Shown one piece after another: positions 6,681 to 12,560 of a stretch of DNA of 20,987 bases. Each line of letters starts with the position of its first letter. Position 1 is the stretch's first letter. Below the pieces are notes generated by a model. It was not told where the DNA came from, made no database searches, and was given only the letters and a program-made list of their open reading frames with translations. Location: IMG/VR virus record IMGVR_UViG_3300042691_019518, positions 1 to 20,987 of that record. One strand, given 5' to 3'. The position numbers were made by a program, and so were the translations under genes. Source of the stretch: a virus.

Positions 6681-6787
6681 AGATAGTGAACCACTATACG
6701 CACTATGATCATAACAGCGAATGATACTATAAGAACTGCAGAGAATGTGTGTCTGCGTATACGGCGTAGATCTTCGGGCGTGAGCAT
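6677..6787 (-). CDS. 36-residue single-span membrane microprotein
   Basis: The frame begins MLTPEDLRRIRRHTF, then forms one hydrophobic helix (about residues 15-35) and stops with TGA overlapping the DUF2061 ATG (ATGA). The basic N-terminus predicts it inside the cell. There is no convincing Shine-Dalgarno; alternative ATGs are absent nearby. The four-base coupling and perfect membrane-peptide composition support it. Confidence 0.6.
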   Translation of the reverse strand: MLTPEDLRRIRRHTFSAVLIVSFAVMIIVRIVVHYL

Positions 6788-6822
6788 ATGCTGATATATA
6801 GCCCGAAAAGGGTACACAGGGA

Positions 6823-6850
6823 TAAAAATTTGGCCGCGTAAAAAATTTGG
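6823..6850. repeat. Direct repeat TAAAAATTTGG / TAAAAAATTTGG
   Basis: Two near-identical A/T-rich words (6823-6833 and 6839-6850) start 16 bases apart in the 170-base gap upstream of the 36-residue gene. It may be an operator or a DNA-bending site. The rest of this gap (6851-6957) shows a small CCGGT/ACCGG hairpin at about 6929-6943 and a CA-rich stretch, but nothing else I can name. Confidence 0.35.
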
Positions 6851-6957
6851 GTGGAGTACTTAGGTTTTCAGGGTGGTGATTTTAGACCCCTACCAAAATA
6901 TTAGCAAGTTAGCAACTACTAACTATATACCGGTCACCCACCGGCCACCACCATCCA

Positions 6958-7167
6958 TCACCGACTGACCATGGAGCATCCAGGTGCCCGACCTTTGAAT
7001 CGGCCGCAGACATCCTGGTCCCAAGGGGGCAGCTGATCGAACAGTCTCTGACCTGGCTTTGGGTCCCAGGCGGCGTCTCTGGGATCTCTCTGCAGCTCTG
7101 CTGCTAGTTGTGCGCAGCCCTGTAGCTGTAAGCTAGTAACGACTAATAAGATCGCGAGCAATCGCAC
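6958..7167 (-). CDS. Small lipoprotein (69 aa)
   Basis: The start is a GTG at 7167, six bases after GGAGG, preferred over an in-frame TTG at 7185 that has no such site. A hydrophobic signal ends in LQGC (Cys18, lipobox). The mature part contains DPRDAAWDPKPGQRLFDQLP and a VCG...GC pair, a pattern I recall from small lipoproteins of enterobacterial and other phages. Its start lies 35 bases inside the preceding gene in another frame. The probable location is the outer or inner membrane, facing the periplasm. The role is unknown. Confidence 0.75.
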   Translation of the reverse strand: MRLLAILLVVTSLQLQGCAQLAAELQRDPRDAAWDPKPGQRLFDQLPPWDQDVCGRFKGRAPGCSMVSR

Positions 7168-7366
7168 AGTCCGCCTCCGTTTCAATCTCTTGATCTATGT
7201 GTGCATAAGCCAGCATGAGTATCATCACTGTGCATATGTCCTGCTGTGCCTGGTTAGGCAGGCTATCCCTAAAAGCAAGGCACTGCTCATATGTGTCCAT
7301 CTGCCATAAGATATCTAATATCATCTTCTGGAATGGCGATCGCACTTCTATAGTTACTTCAGACAT
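7133..7366 (-). CDS. Small helical protein with paired Cys (77 aa)
   Basis: The start MSEVTIEVRS at 7366 is chosen because GGGGA lies 6 bases upstream; seven codons further up is another ATG without a site. The protein is helical with Cys29 and Cys45 (YEQCLAFRDSL, then DIC). Its first 13 bases overlap the 29-residue gene upstream and its end overlaps the lipoprotein gene, so it sits in a nested operon. The family is unknown. Confidence 0.7.
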   Translation of the reverse strand: MSEVTIEVRSPFQKMILDILWQMDTYEQCLAFRDSLPNQAQQDICTVMILMLAYAHIDQEIETEADCAIARDLISRY

Positions 7367-7443
7367 TGGTATCCCCAGTATAGGCACAAAGGCACTGCAT
7401 ATATGATTAGGGCTAGTCTAAGTTGCTCTAGTAGTTCTTGCAT
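7354..7443 (-). CDS. 29-residue membrane microprotein
   Basis: The frame begins MQELLEQLRL, then one hydrophobic helix to the C-terminus, and stops inside the next gene. The ATG lies one base after the stop of the 101-residue gene, with an AGGT site 6 bases away. Position in the overlapping operon and composition support it. The length makes it less certain. Confidence 0.5.
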   Translation of the reverse strand: MQELLEQLRLALIIYAVPLCLYWGYQCLK

Positions 7444-7444
7444 A

Positions 7445-7750
7445 TCAATACCTGTTCTGGTTAGGCGCATACTGTCGATCGGGAGCCTGCTGACCTTGGC
7501 CCTTGGGCTGTGTTTCAACTAGACCGCGGAACTCGGGCGGCAGATGCATCTTGGGTATCTCTACATACTGCTCGCGCCAGTATTGTTGGCCCTGTTCGCT
7601 GGTCAAGTATTGATAACGATTCAACTTGGCCGCACCGTATCTCAATTGGTTCATGATGCCTGCATTCTTGGGCACATCAGGAACACGATGTGCATCTATG
7701 TTACCAGTAGCTATGGTAGCTGCTGTGATCACTGTGGCTAAGAGGTCCAT
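7445..7750 (-). CDS. Probable exported small protein (101 aa)
   Basis: The first 16 residues (MDLLATVITAATIATG) are hydrophobic and could be a short signal or anchor. The remainder is soluble, Tyr- and Gln-rich, with a proline/glutamine-rich tail, likely unfolded. I do not recognise the family. The ATG is 3 bases after the previous stop, and an AAGGA is about 10 bases upstream. It is the second gene of the operon from the promoter at 7976-8004. Confidence 0.72.
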   Translation of the reverse strand: MDLLATVITAATIATGNIDAHRVPDVPKNAGIMNQLRYGAAKLNRYQYLTSEQGQQYWREQYVEIPKMHLPPEFRGLVETQPKGQGQQAPDRQYAPNQNRY

Positions 7751-7753
7751 ATG

Positions 7754-7948
7754 TTATTGTCCTTGATCGTAATATTCACCACCACGCACACCCAGTGTGC
7801 CCACATACATCAGTGCTAGACCTAACACTGAGACTGCCAGGCTGCTGATCAGTGCGGTGTTCTCTACACTCTGCTCGATGCCGCCCACTCCCAACATGGT
7901 CAGCAACAGCCCGAATATGAACAATGCAAATGCTGTGTTTGTTTTCAT
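7754..7948 (-). CDS. Two-span small membrane protein (64 aa)
   Basis: Two hydrophobic helices (about residues 5-22 and 31-50) are linked by a short acidic loop, with a Gly/Tyr/Gln tail. This layout is holin-like but also common in unrelated phage proteins, so no function is assigned. The start has a textbook AAGGAGCGCAAG site and the promoter at 7976-8004. It heads an operon of at least five overlapping small genes. Confidence 0.78.
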   Translation of the reverse strand: MKTNTAFALFIFGLLLTMLGVGGIEQSVENTALISSLAVSVLGLALMYVGTLGVRGGEYYDQGQ

Positions 7949-7975
7949 CTTGCGCTCCTTTGTTTAAGTGTTTAC

Positions 7976-8004
7976 AGTATATGACAGATTGGGCTCTGTG
8001 TCAA
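7976..8004 (-). promoter_or_regulatory. Sigma70-type promoter (operon 7948 to 6958, perhaps 6474)
   Basis: TTGACA, 17 bases, TATACT on the minus strand. The -35 lies 4 bases after the stop of the lipoprotein gene upstream. Confidence 0.9.
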
Positions 8005-8007
8005 CCA

Positions 8008-8160
8008 TTATCTGATGTTGTAATTTCGCAACACATTTTGGTAGTGCGCAGCTCGCATCTCCGCGTCCTTGATCCGGGGCGCAGACCACGTGCTGCACCC
8101 CGTGAAGAGCGCAGCACTGACGATCACTGGGATCAGCTTAATCAAGGCGTGAACCTGCAT
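8008..8160 (-). CDS. Small lipoprotein (50 aa)
   Basis: The hydrophobic N-terminus ends in LFTGC (Cys22, lipobox), followed by a 28-residue polar tail. The ATG lies 23 bases inside the end of the gene upstream, in another frame, with only a weak purine site, so translation is likely coupled. An overlapping lipoprotein is reminiscent of outer-membrane spanins, but no partner inner-membrane spanin or endolysin is visible nearby. The envelope location is well supported; the role is open. Confidence 0.68.
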   Translation of the reverse strand: MQVHALIKLIPVIVSAALFTGCSTWSAPRIKDAEMRAAHYQNVLRNYNIR

Positions 8161-8485
8161 AAGCTTCAAAGCCGTACTTCTTGAAAACTGCTGCTGCGGC
8201 TTCTGCACCCTTCTCCAAGGTGTCGATGTTCTGGCACCCGAACTTTGAAGGATTCCACATCTGCAAGCCGCCGCTGTAGCTTGGACGGATATCGCACTCT
8301 TTGAGTGCGCGGCCGATCTTGGTGTTGCCTTTGACTCCATAGATGTTGACCCAGGCGAAACCACAGGCGAATTGATCCTGTCCTTTCAGCACTTCCCGGA
8401 AGTACTGATCAGCAGCTTGATATGCGGCCTGCTGTGCTTCGGCTACGATAGCAGGGATCTGCTCGGGGGTTGCGGTAATCGACAT
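8138..8485 (-). CDS. Conserved phage protein, unknown function (115 aa)
   Basis: I recognise the motif set as that of a widespread phage protein of unknown role: ACGFAWVNIYGVKGNTKIGR (residues 40-59), GGLQMWNPS (72-80), CQNIDTLEKGA (84-94) and the C-terminal GSRLD. Full length for the group. The start has an AAGGAGCGAACT site and its own promoter. The protein is soluble, with mixed helix and strand. Confidence 0.85.
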   Translation of the reverse strand: MSITATPEQIPAIVAEAQQAAYQAADQYFREVLKGQDQFACGFAWVNIYGVKGNTKIGRALKECDIRPSYSGGLQMWNPSKFGCQNIDTLEKGAEAAAAVFKKYGFEAYAGSRLD

Positions 8486-8512
8486 AGTTCGCTCCTTTGT
8501 TTAAGTGTTTAC

Positions 8513-8541
8513 AGTATACGATCTCTAGCCCAAAATGTCAA
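8513..8541 (-). promoter_or_regulatory. Sigma70-type promoter (8485 operon)
   Basis: TTGACA, 17 bases, TATACT. The -35 begins 3 bases after the stop codon of the 57-residue gene upstream. Confidence 0.9.
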
Positions 8542-8544
8542 CAA

Positions 8545-8718
8545 TTATTTGGCCTGGAAAAGGGCTCGGAACTCAGCCATCACACGGTAGTAGCTGCGCA
8601 GCTCTCTGATGGTGAATTCTTGGGTGTTGTTACCGATGTAGATCAGGGTTTCCAGTATGGGCTGCTGACCGATGCGCTCTTGGATGCCCTGGATCACTGC
8701 TAGATCTTGATTGATCAT
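8545..8718 (-). CDS. Small soluble protein, unknown function (57 aa)
   Basis: An all-helical 57-residue protein (MINQDLAVIQGIQERIG at the start). The ATG at 8718 is chosen because GAGGAGCGAACA stands directly before it; a longer in-frame start would run through the promoter. It has its own promoter and forms a single-gene unit. No family is recognised. Confidence 0.75.
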   Translation of the reverse strand: MINQDLAVIQGIQERIGQQPILETLIYIGNNTQEFTIRELRSYYRVMAEFRALFQAK

Positions 8719-8735
8719 TGTTCGCTCCTCGTTAA

Positions 8736-8966
8736 TTACAATACACGCAGTATAGCACCAATCACATAGATTGTCAATAGCACGGCATTGACTGTGATCA
8801 GTGCGGATTCTTTCATACGGATCGAAGCCCACAACCAAAATATCGCGCCCAGGTTGAACGCGAATACATTCAAGGGGTCGTAGTTGCCTAGGCTAGTTAG
8901 TAGGGCTCCTAGGATGGTAAACGCCGTTCCTAGCCATTTCAAGTGTTCTGTGTTTATCTTCATCAT
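8736..8966 (-). CDS. Three-span small membrane protein, apparently leaderless (76 aa)
   Basis: Three hydrophobic helices (about residues 9-27, 31-48 and 55-75) follow TEHLKWLG, a layout I recall from a common phage membrane protein of unknown role. There is no Shine-Dalgarno. The -10 box ends at 8973, so the expected transcript start is about 8966, the A of the ATG itself. Nearby in-frame ATGs at 8972 and 8963 are alternatives. The last 13 codons contain the whole promoter of the next gene. Confidence 0.78.
   Translation of the reverse strand: MMKINTEHLKWLGTAFTILGALLTSLGNYDPLNVFAFNLGAIFWLWASIRMKESALITVNAVLLTIYVIGAILRVL
8749..8777 (-). promoter_or_regulatory. Sigma70-type promoter inside a coding end (for 8718 gene)
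   Basis: TTGACA, 17 bases, TATACT with an extended TGC before the -10. It lies wholly within the 3' coding end of the 76-residue gene. Confidence 0.88.
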
Positions 8967-8972
8967 ATGCAT

Positions 8973-9001
8973 AGTATACGATCGTTGAGCCAAAATGTCA
9001 A
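8973..9001 (-). promoter_or_regulatory. Sigma70-type promoter abutting a start codon
   Basis: TTGACA, 17 bases, TATACT. Only 6 bases separate the -10 from the ATG at 8966. Confidence 0.88.
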
Positions 9002-9040
9002 CCAAAATGATTGTTGCTTTTTTGCAACAGTTAGTGGGCA

Positions 9041-9436
9041 CTAACTTTCGCGGATTAGATCAGCGCCTTCCTCTTTGCGGACCACGAATCGTCCTGCGCC
9101 GAATCTAGCTTCTAGGCTCTTGAATAGATCTTCACGATCCCGTCCTTGGGCCATGAACACGTTGTCAGCGGTACGCCAGGCGAACAGCTGCCCTTGATGC
9201 TGTTCTATGCGGATCTCAGTGGCAGTCCCGCTCGTGGTTACATGCTGTGCTGCAGAGGAGTCACTGGGATCATCGTCTGGCACTTCTATGCCGTGCTTGC
9301 GAGCGTAGTCTATGAGATGCTTCTGTGATATGCCCAGATCCCTGAGCAGACGTTGGAAGGTCATGATCATGAAGATGCCTTTGAGTCTGGCACCCAAGTA
9401 GAACGAAACGAAACCTACGATGATTAGTTCTAGCAT
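9041..9436 (-). CDS. Membrane-anchored soluble protein (131 aa)
   Basis: An N-terminal helix (MLELIIVGFVSFYLGARL) probably anchors it. It is followed by a short basic helix, an acidic Ser-rich linker (about residues 54-70) and a compact C-terminal domain (about 70-128) with FAWRTADNVFMAQGRDREDLF. The family is not recognised. The ATG at 9436 has no Shine-Dalgarno, and a TGTAAATA box ends 7 bases upstream, right after the terminator of the preceding gene. Longer in-frame starts would read through that terminator and are rejected. Confidence 0.75.
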   Translation of the reverse strand: MLELIIVGFVSFYLGARLKGIFMIMTFQRLLRDLGISQKHLIDYARKHGIEVPDDDPSDSSAAQHVTTSGTATEIRIEQHQGQLFAWRTADNVFMAQGRDREDLFKSLEARFGAGRFVVRKEEGADLIRES

Positions 9437-9443
9437 AGTTGTA

Positions 9444-9451
9444 TATTTACA
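9444..9451 (-). promoter_or_regulatory. Late-promoter-like octamer TGTAAATA
   Basis: One mismatch to TATAAATA, on the minus strand, 7 bases before the SD-less ATG at 9436. No sigma70 promoter is seen for this gene. Confidence 0.4.
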
Positions 9452-9478
9452 AAAAAAAGCCCTACACAGGGTAGGGCT
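9451..9478 (-). terminator. Rho-independent terminator
   Basis: The 8-base perfect stem AGCCCTAC/GTAGGGCT is followed by eight T on the minus strand. It closes the single-gene unit 9510-9812. Confidence 0.93.
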
Positions 9479-9509
9479 ATAAAGACCACTTAACCGGGAG
9501 CGAACTCGA

Positions 9510-9812
9510 TTAAGCAGTAACCGTTTCAGCCTTTTTAGCTGTAACCTTGGCCGCAGCCGGGGCAGGATTCTTCTTCTCTGCGTAGGCCATAGCAGCTTCG
9601 ATAGCTGCATTGCCCTTGCCAAATGCCACGGTCTTGAGATGCTGTACAGCCTCAGCCTTGGTCATCTCATTGGGCAGCTCTACCAACTCAACATCGGTAT
9701 GGCCGTTCTTGGCTAGGATCTTGATGCGCATAACATCGTTAGCGAATCGGATCTTGGTCTTACCATCAAGTGTCGAAACACCTGCTACAGAAAAACGCTT
9801 GTCAGTTGCCAT
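9510..9812 (-). CDS. Conserved phage protein with Ala/Lys-rich tail (100 aa)
   Basis: The N-terminal 50 residues are strand-rich (RFSVAGVSTLDGKTKIRFAN). A helical part (MTKAEAVQHLKTVAF) and an Ala/Lys/Pro-rich tail (from about residue 82), like that of DNA-binding or nucleoid-type proteins, complete it. I recall similar proteins in T4-like phages of aquatic bacteria, all uncharacterised. A dedicated promoter and a strong terminator isolate it as a single-gene unit, which suggests high expression (inference). The start has TTAGGAG about 9 bases upstream. Confidence 0.83.
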   Translation of the reverse strand: MATDKRFSVAGVSTLDGKTKIRFANDVMRIKILAKNGHTDVELVELPNEMTKAEAVQHLKTVAFGKGNAAIEAAMAYAEKKNPAPAAAKVTAKKAETVTA

Positions 9813-9864
9813 TTCTAAATACTCCTAAAAGTGTGTGTGTTTAAAACTAACTACTCGAGTACTA

Positions 9865-9893
9865 ATTATAGCATCGAGCTACCAAAGCGTCAA
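9865..9893 (-). promoter_or_regulatory. Sigma70-type promoter (9812 gene)
   Basis: TTGACG, 17 bases, TATAAT with extended TGC before the -10. It leaves a leader of about 45 bases. Confidence 0.87.
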
Positions 9894-9897
9894 CCAT

Positions 9898-10083
9898 TCA
9901 TTTGTCCAAAAGAGGCATCACTTGAATGGTTACCGCTTCTTTCTCGTCAAGGGCGGCGACGAATTCGTCGTCCATGACCAGATCCTGCATAGCCAAATCG
10001 ATCATATCTTCTACTTTGGCTAGATCGGGTGTGCCCTCCGTAGAGCACACCACGGTGAAACTGAAATTATAAGTTCTCGGCAT
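9898..10083 (-). CDS. Small acidic protein, unknown function (61 aa)
   Basis: An N-terminal strand (YNFSFTVVCS) is followed by a strongly acidic helical part. The ATG overlaps the preceding gene by 17 bases, with an AAGGAG site about 10 bases upstream inside it. It is the last gene of the three-gene operon from 11006-11034. No family is recognised. Confidence 0.75.
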   Translation of the reverse strand: MPRTYNFSFTVVCSTEGTPDLAKVEDMIDLAMQDLVMDDEFVAALDEKEAVTIQVMPLLDK

Positions 10084-10360
10084 TTTCCCAAAACTCCTTG
10101 CGCAATCGGAACATCACTAACGCTTCCTCTTTGAGATACACGGCACTCTTTTCCGAATCCCAAGCCCACTTTGGTTGTTCACCGTCGAAGTTCTCAGGAC
10201 GGGCCAGTGCTTGCTCTGCCGAAGGGCCAAACTGTTGCCACAGCCAGTTGCGGACCTTGATCCACTGCTTGATCCGCACCTGGGGGCCACCGTAGAACTC
10301 AACCCTATGGCTAAAGTAGCCATAGCCGTTGTAGTTCCTGTTCAGTTTGACTATGTTCAT
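10067..10360 (-). CDS. Small Trp-rich protein, unknown function (97 aa)
   Basis: This 97-residue soluble protein is rich in Trp, Tyr and Arg (GGPQVRIKQWIKVRNWLWQQ, residues 24-43). It looks like one compact domain. The ATG overlaps the stop of the DUF1281-like gene (ATGA), so the two are translationally coupled. No known family comes to mind. Confidence 0.78.
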   Translation of the reverse strand: MNIVKLNRNYNGYGYFSHRVEFYGGPQVRIKQWIKVRNWLWQQFGPSAEQALARPENFDGEQPKWAWDSEKSAVYLKEEALVMFRLRKEFWENAENL

Positions 10361-10980
10361 AGAGTTTTCAATTCGGCACGCTTCTCAACGCCGTCTTTGA
10401 TCCACTCTGTGAGTTCTTCTTCTTCCATAGCCTGATACTCACGGATGCTTTCAGAGATACAGAACGCTTCGTCTAACTCCGGATAGTTCTGCTCGATCTC
10501 ATCGGCACTCATACCTTCGAGGCTGAAGTCATCGCAGTTACCATCTTCGTAGGTGCCAGCAAATGCCATACCCGATTCATAGAACATTGCTGACACACGG
10601 AAACCCTGTGCTTCCAACTTTGCGTAGGCATTCACGGGTGGGCTCCACGCTGAATCAAACGAAGTGAACAGGCTCAGACCATCAGGATGGATATCACTCT
10701 GTCCTTGACCGCCGATATCCCACTTGGTTCCCCACTCGCCTACGCAGAAGTCATACCAGTTGCTATAGCCATACTTCTCAACATTGGCCTTCTGCTGTGC
10801 TTCCAGAGCCTTCTGCTTCTCGTCATCACCGTAGGATCCCGCCATAGTCTCTTTGAGATCATTGGGCACAGGAACGAACTCCTGCAGGAACTCTCCACGC
10901 TCCAGTGCGTTGTAGGCCCGCTGGATCATAGCAGGGTCATCGTGTTCTAGGGTCAAGTTGTTGTTGCACCAATTTGGCAT
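10357..10980 (-). CDS. DUF1281 / Api92-like protein
   Basis: The MPNWCNNNLTLEHDD start is the hallmark of the DUF1281/Api92-like group found in phages and plasmids. The core (about residues 60-150) contains WYDFCVGEWGTKWDIG, then PPVNAYAKLEAQGF and FYESGMAFAG, matching the ferredoxin-like fold proposed for this group. The acidic C-terminal third is less typical. The function is unknown across the family. A strong promoter and an AAGGAGCGGAT site precede it, and it is the first gene of a three-gene operon. Confidence 0.83.
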   Translation of the reverse strand: MPNWCNNNLTLEHDDPAMIQRAYNALERGEFLQEFVPVPNDLKETMAGSYGDDEKQKALEAQQKANVEKYGYSNWYDFCVGEWGTKWDIGGQGQSDIHPDGLSLFTSFDSAWSPPVNAYAKLEAQGFRVSAMFYESGMAFAGTYEDGNCDDFSLEGMSADEIEQNYPELDEAFCISESIREYQAMEEEELTEWIKDGVEKRAELKTL

Positions 10981-11005
10981 ATCCGCTCCTTCTAAGTATG
11001 TGTAT

Positions 11006-11034
11006 ATTATACTATCACTGTTTCAAAATGTCAA
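11006..11034 (-). promoter_or_regulatory. Sigma70-type promoter (10980 operon)
   Basis: TTGACA, 17 bases, TATAAT. The -35 lies in the last coding codons (LVDIL) of the 74-residue gene and its stop falls in the spacer. Confidence 0.92.
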
Positions 11035-11239
11035 CCAATTTCTTGTTCTGCAGATCTTGATAGTTGCGTGAGATCTTAGCATCTACTGCACCGATGAGAT
11101 TAGTTTCGATATCTGTGGCATTTTTGCCACAGATCTGGGCTACGGTCCTCAGCACCTTGGCCTGAGCCATCTGGGTCATCAGGGGATCCTCCAAGGCCTT
11201 CACAGCCCGTTGAATGTATTCAAACTCTTGTGGGGTCAT
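11015..11239 (-). CDS. Small helical protein, unknown function (74 aa)
   Basis: It is predicted to be almost entirely helical (MTPQEFEYIQRAVKALEDP at the start). The ATG overlaps the stop of the upstream gene by 4 bases (ATGA). The 3' end doubles as the -35 region of the next promoter. No family is recognised. Confidence 0.75.
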   Translation of the reverse strand: MTPQEFEYIQRAVKALEDPLMTQMAQAKVLRTVAQICGKNATDIETNLIGAVDAKISRNYQDLQNKKLVDILKQ

Positions 11240-11427
11240 TGTCTTTCACTCCATAGAAACGCTTCGGGCTGTTTGCTGACCTTTTGGATCGCAGTGTAAC
11301 CACACTCCGCCCTGAGATGGGTGATCACTGGCACTCCATCACGCAGTGCTTCCACGGCACAGGGGACCACACGGGCCGAATCATCTTGCTCATGCACATA
11401 GCCTACGAAATTGCTATAAGTTGCCAT
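11236..11427 (-). CDS. Small protein, unknown function (63 aa)
   Basis: The start MATYSNFVGYVHEQ at 11427 is chosen because GGAGAGTGACA stands before it; a GTG two codons earlier lies inside that site. It is a soluble mix of strands and helix with two Cys (PCAVEALRDG, AECGY). First gene of a two-gene operon with its own promoter. Confidence 0.73.
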   Translation of the reverse strand: MATYSNFVGYVHEQDDSARVVPCAVEALRDGVPVITHLRAECGYTAIQKVSKQPEAFLWSERQ

Positions 11428-11451
11428 TGTCACTCTCCTAAGTATGTGTAT

Positions 11452-11480
11452 ATTATACAGCCAAAACGATCAGTTGTCAA
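11452..11480 (-). promoter_or_regulatory. Sigma70-type promoter (11427 operon)
   Basis: TTGACA, 17 bases, TATAAT. The -35 is coding (ELVDN) in the end of the SWIM gene. Confidence 0.92.
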
Positions 11481-11823
11481 CCAATTCGGCCACGTGCTTA
11501 CAGGCACCCCTAAAGGTAAATCCCGGGCAAGTGCAGGTCTTTTCCTCTTTGTTTACAAAGTAGGAGTTGCCCTTAGAACCCTTAACTTCTAGAACCACTG
11601 GCTCTTCCCTCTTTGCATGCGAGAATGCATGAAAGGGGTTGGGTTCGAGTTTTTCGAACTTGCGGCCACGGCGGTCGATCTTGAGTTTGCCTGAACCGCG
11701 GATGATTTCACCTGTGCCCCAAGGCCTGTAGGCAACCACTCTATCCCCATCGAGGAGGTAGTCGTGATTGGGTTGCCGGTAATCAACCCCTGTCCAAACA
11801 GTCGTTTCACGCACCGCCTCCAT
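11470..11823 (-). CDS. SWIM zinc-finger protein (117 aa)
   Basis: The C-terminal CTCPGFTFRGACKH gives C97-x-C99-x8-C108-x-H110, the CxCx(n)CxH pattern of SWIM domains. These bind zinc and mediate DNA or protein contacts in transposases, helicases and recombination factors. Here the domain stands in a short protein without a helicase or nuclease part. The N-terminal half has a strand-rich segment (GDRVVAYRPWGTGEIIRGSG) with a basic patch around residue 50. An in-frame TTG three codons upstream is less likely than the ATG at 11823, which shares a base with the previous stop (TAATG). It may be an adaptor or DNA-binding protein. Confidence 0.82.
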   Translation of the reverse strand: MEAVRETTVWTGVDYRQPNHDYLLDGDRVVAYRPWGTGEIIRGSGKLKIDRRGRKFEKLEPNPFHAFSHAKREEPVVLEVKGSKGNSYFVNKEEKTCTCPGFTFRGACKHVAELVDN

Positions 11824-12089
11824 TAACGCCAATCCTTCTTGTCACCGCAACGCTCGTTATATTCGTAACCAGCTAGGTATTCAGCTCGCTCCTCAGCGGT
11901 AAGTTGCTCTACACGCTTGCCTGAATCACCACCAACACCACCATAGTGCGGTGAGCGTGGACGGCCGTAGTAGCTGTCTGCTGAGCCTCGATCGAATAGG
12001 CACCCGTGTTGTTTACGGTCAAACTGCCAACCCTTGAGGATCTTCACAAGACGCTCTTGCTCTGTGTCGGTTTCTAGTTTAATATACAT
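11823..12089 (-). CDS. Small protein, unknown function (88 aa)
   Basis: The N-terminal half has strand/helix order (MYIKLETDTEQERLVKILKG). A glycine/arginine/tyrosine-rich middle (SYYGRPRSPHYGGVGGD) follows, then a helix with LTAEERAEYLAGYEYNERC. I have a vague memory of similar phage proteins but no named family. The site is TAGGAGCGAAG; first gene of a two-gene operon with the SWIM protein. Confidence 0.76.
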   Translation of the reverse strand: MYIKLETDTEQERLVKILKGWQFDRKQHGCLFDRGSADSYYGRPRSPHYGGVGGDSGKRVEQLTAEERAEYLAGYEYNERCGDKKDWR

Positions 12090-12118
12090 CTTCGCTCCTA
12101 TTATCTAACTATGATGCT

Positions 12119-12147
12119 AGTATAGCACCAGTTGTCCAAAATGTCAA
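12119..12147 (-). promoter_or_regulatory. Sigma70-type promoter (12089 operon)
   Basis: TTGACA, 17 bases, TATACT with extended TGC. The TGA inside TTGACA is the stop codon of the 105-residue gene. Confidence 0.92.
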
Positions 12148-12461
12148 GCAATTCGATACAATAACCCTGTGCTGGTCTGGGTCTTTGTTACTCCCTGCTC
12201 AGCCCAGTATGATTCCATCTCGCGCAGCAGTTTGAGGTCTCGGATGAAGGGCTTGTCAACTTTGATTGACACTCGTTTTGGATTATATGCTTCGTAAATT
12301 TTGCCCGAGTATAGCTCTCCCAGCGCCATCTTCATGCGCTCGACTCGGAGATGCACATCGGCGGGCCATTTGCTTTTGTTTGCGATGCTCTTCATACGAG
12401 CATCTTGAGCTGCCCACCATGCGCAAGGGGCTGTGCGTGTTTCTTTGTCAGTTGTTTTCAT
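12144..12461 (-). CDS. Basic soluble protein, unknown function (105 aa)
   Basis: The start MKTTDKETRT at 12461 is preferred because AAGGAGCGATA precedes it; further upstream in frame lies the promoter. Lys/Arg-rich helical protein (DVHLRVERMKMALGELYSGK) with an early CAWWAAQ. It forms a single-gene unit with its own promoter. No family is recognised; a nucleic-acid contact is possible from charge only. Confidence 0.75.
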   Translation of the reverse strand: MKTTDKETRTAPCAWWAAQDARMKSIANKSKWPADVHLRVERMKMALGELYSGKIYEAYNPKRVSIKVDKPFIRDLKLLREMESYWAEQGVTKTQTSTGLLYRIA

Positions 12462-12484
12462 TATCGCTCCTTCACTATACCCAT

Positions 12485-12513
12485 AGTATAGCACCAAGCA
12501 GCCAAAATGTCAA
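12485..12513 (-). promoter_or_regulatory. Sigma70-type promoter (12461 gene)
   Basis: TTGACA, 17 bases, TATACT with extended TGC. Confidence 0.92.
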
Positions 12514-12520
12514 CCATTAT

Positions 12521-12548
12521 TTTGAAAGACCCTACAGGGCGTAAGGTC
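12521..12548 (-). terminator. Probable terminator hairpin
   Basis: The 8-base stem (GACC/GGTC core, one G-T pair) with loop of 5 is followed by a short, interrupted T-run on the minus strand. It lies just after the 108-residue gene and before the next promoter. Confidence 0.6.
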
Positions 12549-12560
12549 GTTGTACTTTTG

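Noticed and set aside
7754-8160. A classical holin-endolysin-spanin lysis cassette
   Set aside because: Small membrane and lipoprotein genes are present, but no lysozyme, amidase or transglycosylase is encoded in the window, so calling it lysis is not justified.
9041-9622. Longer version of the 131-residue protein (193 codons)
   Set aside because: The extension would translate through the terminator stem and T-run at 9451-9478 and gives an Arg/Leu-rich unnatural segment.
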